Shown here piece by piece: positions 5,334 to 7,425 of a DNA stretch of 7,425 nt; within the stretch, counting starts at the first letter, position 1, and each line of letters begins with the position of its first letter. Location: positions 1 through 7,425 of the forward strand of contig WTAY01000228.1 of NCBI GenBank assembly GCA_013139345.1, read 5' to 3'. Under the pieces are notes generated by a model. That model was given only the letters and a program-made list of their open reading frames with translations, was not told the DNA's origin and ran no database searches. The position numbers and the translations under genes were made by a program. This DNA comes from Methylophaga sp. (GTDB lineage Bacteria > Pseudomonadota > Gammaproteobacteria > Nitrosococcales > Methylophagaceae).

Positions 5334-5837
5334 TTACCAACTAATCGTTGGAAATACGTGATAAAGCCATTGCACACACACTAATGCAAAAATACCAGCA
5401 ATCACATCATCAACCATAATGCCAAGTCCACCATGAATAGCCTTGTCGGCAAGGTTGATCGGCCATGGTTTTAAAATATCGAAAAAGCGGAAAAAGACAA
5501 AGCCTAATACTAACCATTCCCAACCAGCCGGTGCAGCAATCATAGTAATTAAATAGCCAACTATCTCATCCCAAACTACGGCTGAAGGATCATCTTTACC
5601 CAACCATTCTGCTGATTTCTGACAAATCCAAACACCGGCAATAAAAGCAATAATGACCAAAGCCAAATAGATCGCCAACGGTAAGTCTTTCATCAATAAA
5701 TAAATAGGAACAGCTGCTAAAGTACCAAATGTACCCGGTGCTTTAGGCGCTAGGCCAGAACCGAAACCTAAGCCTAGAAAGCAGGCTGGGCGTTTTAAAA
5801 GTTCACTGAATGTAATGTCATTACTTGAAGTGGTCAT
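5334..5837 (-). CDS. pgpA: Phosphatidylglycerophosphatase A
   Basis: PgpA removes the terminal phosphate from phosphatidylglycerol phosphate to make phosphatidylglycerol, at the cytoplasmic membrane. This 167-residue protein has the family signatures GFGSGLAPKAPGTFGTL (about 24-40), DDPSAVVWDEIVGYLI (about 82-97, acidic metal-binding residues), FFRFFDILKPWPI (about 115-127) and HGGLGIMVDDVIAGI (about 134-148). Hydrophobic helices lie at about 41-70, 93-116 and 143-163, as expected of a multi-helix membrane enzyme. The ATG is inside the end of thiL (17-base overlap), with an AGGAG about 12 bases upstream inside the thiL coding sequence; the short overlap and the family's normal length support this start. 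pgpA after thiL is a widespread proteobacterial order. Confidence 0.97.
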   Translation of the reverse strand: MTTSSNDITFSELLKRPACFLGLGFGSGLAPKAPGTFGTLAAVPIYLLMKDLPLAIYLALVIIAFIAGVWICQKSAEWLGKDDPSAVVWDEIVGYLITMIAAPAGWEWLVLGFVFFRFFDILKPWPINLADKAIHGGLGIMVDDVIAGIFALVCVQWLYHVFPTISW

Positions 5838-6795
5838 AGCCAGTTTCTGCTCCTGTTAGGTCGATCAATTCATCATTTTCATTGAGACAGTAAAGTCCAT
5901 CATCATCGGTAATGATTCCGATTTGAGTACATAGTCCCTGAAACTGTTGTTCCATTTCTGCAACATAGTGTGGAGGAACGGTAAAACATAATTCATAATC
6001 ATCACCAGATTGAAGTGCAAATTGCTCTACCTCTTTTCTAGCTATTTTTGCCATGGAAGATGATAAAGGTAACTTACTCAAGTCAAGCCTCGCTCCCACC
6101 TTACTTTTAGCAAGTATATGACCTAAATCAGCTAATAAACCATCGGAAATATCTATTGCAGATGTGGCGAAATCAACTAAACCTTGCCCAATGTTATTAC
6201 GTGGTGTTGGTTGTTCTAAACGCTGTTGGAAAAAGGCATTATCTGCATCACTTAAACTGTCGTCAGCCCACTGATTTAGCTTTTGCTGTAATGCCACACC
6301 CGCATCACCCAGTGTGCCGGTGACATAAATCATATCACCGAGTTTGGCACCATTGCGGCGTAGTGCTTTTTCAGCTTTAACAAAGCCGTGTACTTGAATA
6401 CTGATCGTTAAGGGACCGCGCGTGGTATCACCACCCACCAAATGAATATTATGTTGTTGTGCCAGCTTAGCCAAGCCCTGAGAGAAGCCTTGTAACCACA
6501 ATTCATTAACATCAGGTAAGCTTAGCGCCAATGTAAACCAAGCAGGTGTGGCACCCATTGCGGCTAAATCACTCAGACCAACAGCTAAGCTTTTATGACC
6601 TAAGGTTTCAGGAGAAACATCTGCAAAGAAATGGACACCTTCAACTAAGGTATCAATTGAAACAGCAATAACATGATCGGCAGGGCATTGTAATAAAGCA
6701 CAGTCATCACCGATACCTAACAATACATCATCACGGGGCGATGTTAACCGCTCAAAGTAACGTTGAATTAAAGAAAATTCAGACTGTTCAGACAT
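5821..6795 (-). CDS. thiL: Thiamine-monophosphate kinase
   Basis: ThiL phosphorylates thiamine monophosphate with ATP to give thiamine diphosphate, the last step of coenzyme synthesis in bacteria; it is cytoplasmic. This 324-residue protein is full length and shows the PurM/AIR synthetase-like fold motifs: GIGDDCALL (27-35), SIDTLVEGVHF (46-56), GHKSLAVGLSDLAAMGATP (66-84, Asp76), LVGGDTTRGP (119-128), YVTGTLGDA, DISDGLLADLGH (about 215-226) and SGDDYELCF (about 263-271). The aspartates in these motifs bind Mg2+ and nucleotide in the family. It starts 22 bases after the nusB stop, without an obvious Shine-Dalgarno sequence in that gap, and its end overlaps pgpA by 17 bases, so translation is probably coupled along the operon. 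Confidence 0.97.
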   Translation of the reverse strand: MSEQSEFSLIQRYFERLTSPRDDVLLGIGDDCALLQCPADHVIAVSIDTLVEGVHFFADVSPETLGHKSLAVGLSDLAAMGATPAWFTLALSLPDVNELWLQGFSQGLAKLAQQHNIHLVGGDTTRGPLTISIQVHGFVKAEKALRRNGAKLGDMIYVTGTLGDAGVALQQKLNQWADDSLSDADNAFFQQRLEQPTPRNNIGQGLVDFATSAIDISDGLLADLGHILAKSKVGARLDLSKLPLSSSMAKIARKEVEQFALQSGDDYELCFTVPPHYVAEMEQQFQGLCTQIGIITDDDGLYCLNENDELIDLTGAETGYDHFK

Positions 6796-6817
6796 TTACA
6801 AACTCAGTAAAAGTTTA

Positions 6818-7264
6818 TTATTTACGACGTGCCTTTGATGCTTTGTATTCAACTTCACGTAATTTAGAGCCCATTTTGTCCAATACGCCATTGACATATT
6901 TATGGCCTTTTTCACCACCAAATGATTTGGCTAATTCAACAGCTTCATTAAGTACAACACGGTATGGTACTTCTGGGCGGTGCATAAACTCATACACAGC
7001 CAATCTTAAAACAGAGCTTTCTACAGGATCGATTTCTGATAAATTACGATCAACGGCAAATGCTAATTCTGCATCTAATGTATCAATCTCTTTAGAAACA
7101 CCCTCAACTAAGATAGTGAAATATTTCTTATCCATCTTTTCGGAGTTTTCAGCAGTAACAAAATCAAGCTCATCTTTAGCTAATTTTTGACCGTTAACTA
7201 GTGCCTGATAAAGTGCTTGAACAGCTGCTGCACGTGAATGTGAACGAGGTAAAACCTTTGCCAT
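6818..7264 (-). CDS. nusB: Transcription antitermination factor NusB
   Basis: NusB, with NusE (ribosomal protein S10), binds boxA RNA and helps assemble the antitermination complex on rRNA operons. This all-helical 148-residue protein fits the family (E. coli 139). Visible features are the N-terminal RSHSRAAAVQALYQALVNG, the mid-region DRNLSEIDPVESSVLRLAVYEF, and the conserved C-terminal VPYRVVLNEAVELAKSFGGE followed by GHKYVNGVLDKM. The last residues are basic (SKARRK). The ATG comes directly after the ribH stop with no gap; GAGAG in the end of ribH is a weak ribosome binding site, so coupling to ribH is likely. ribH-nusB-thiL is a classic conserved order. Confidence 0.97.
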   Translation of the reverse strand: MAKVLPRSHSRAAAVQALYQALVNGQKLAKDELDFVTAENSEKMDKKYFTILVEGVSKEIDTLDAELAFAVDRNLSEIDPVESSVLRLAVYEFMHRPEVPYRVVLNEAVELAKSFGGEKGHKYVNGVLDKMGSKLREVEYKASKARRK

Positions 7265-7425
7265 TTATTTAGTGCTCTCAATTTGACGAAGTACATTCAC
7301 CATTTCAATGGTGCCCATGGCTGCTTCAGCGCCTTTATTGCCTGCTTTTGTACCAGCACGTTCAATCGCTTGCTCGATAGTATCAACAGTCAATACGCCA
7401 AATGAAACAGGAATATCAAGTTGTA
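7265..7425 (-). CDS. ribH: 6,7-dimethyl-8-ribityllumazine synthase, C-terminal part
   Basis: RibH joins the pyrimidine intermediate with 3,4-dihydroxy-2-butanone 4-phosphate to form lumazine, the penultimate step of riboflavin synthesis. Only the last 52 codons plus stop are inside the window; the start lies beyond the right edge. The visible piece begins QLDIPVSFGVLTVDTIEQAI and includes ERAGTKAGNKGAEAAMGTIE, which are the conserved C-terminal blocks of lumazine synthase. The IPVSFGVLT strand and the AGTKAGNKG segment line the shared active site between subunits in this family. The stop (TAA, 7267-7265) touches the nusB ATG with no gap. It is the first visible gene of the minus-strand cluster; its promoter is not in the window. 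Confidence 0.95.
   Translation of the reverse strand, partial: QLDIPVSFGVLTVDTIEQAIERAGTKAGNKGAEAAMGTIEMVNVLRQIESTK

Noticed and set aside
6741..7190. A 149-codon + strand frame opposite thiL and nusB
   Set aside because: It is antisense to conserved nusB and thiL, is low in complexity (Ser/Thr/Asn-rich), and has no ribosome binding site; a shadow.

Overview
The window looks like a chromosomal segment of a moderately A+T-rich gammaproteobacterium. The evidence is the ribH-nusB-thiL-pgpA gene order, an RNase D of the HRDC-containing proteobacterial type, and short palindromic intergenic repeats of the GTCATCCC/GGGATGAC type. Genus cannot be fixed from the sequence; a methylotroph or Thiotrichales-like lineage is only a guess.

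Layout. On the + strand, bases 2-1916 hold the 3' part of rnd (RNase D, 5' end outside the window), followed 4 bases later by a PfkB-family sugar/nucleoside kinase. After a hairpin comes a small orphan gene for a predicted three-helix membrane protein (2042-2515). On the - strand, entering from the right edge, is a compact housekeeping cluster: ribH (partial), nusB, thiL, pgpA and dinB (7425 down to 4234). Its gaps are 0, 22, -17 and 17 bases, so it probably forms one transcription unit. Below dinB, also on the - strand, is a two-gene type II toxin-antitoxin operon: a ParD-like antitoxin (4143-3925) and a RelE/ParE-type toxin (3928-3656), overlapping by 4 bases.

The converging halves are separated by 1,140 bases (2516-3655) with no convincing gene but dense structured repeats. 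These are a composite palindrome of about 420 bp (outer inverted arms enclosing two large hairpins that carry the same 23-nt core in opposite orientations), a second copy of its right half exactly 409 bases downstream (10 differences in 231), and two bipartite REP/MITE-like elements of 80 and 72 bp. This is the most unusual part of the window.

Functionally the - strand cluster joins riboflavin synthesis (RibH), transcription antitermination (NusB), thiamine diphosphate synthesis (ThiL), phospholipid head-group synthesis (PgpA) and translesion DNA synthesis (DinB). These jobs are unrelated, and the first four genes are a conserved neighbourhood in proteobacteria. The accessory content is the toxin-antitoxin pair, the membrane protein and the repeats, all lying where the two conserved blocks converge. 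I see no clearly new defence or mobile system; the repeat cluster and the flanking gene-like fragments are the leads.
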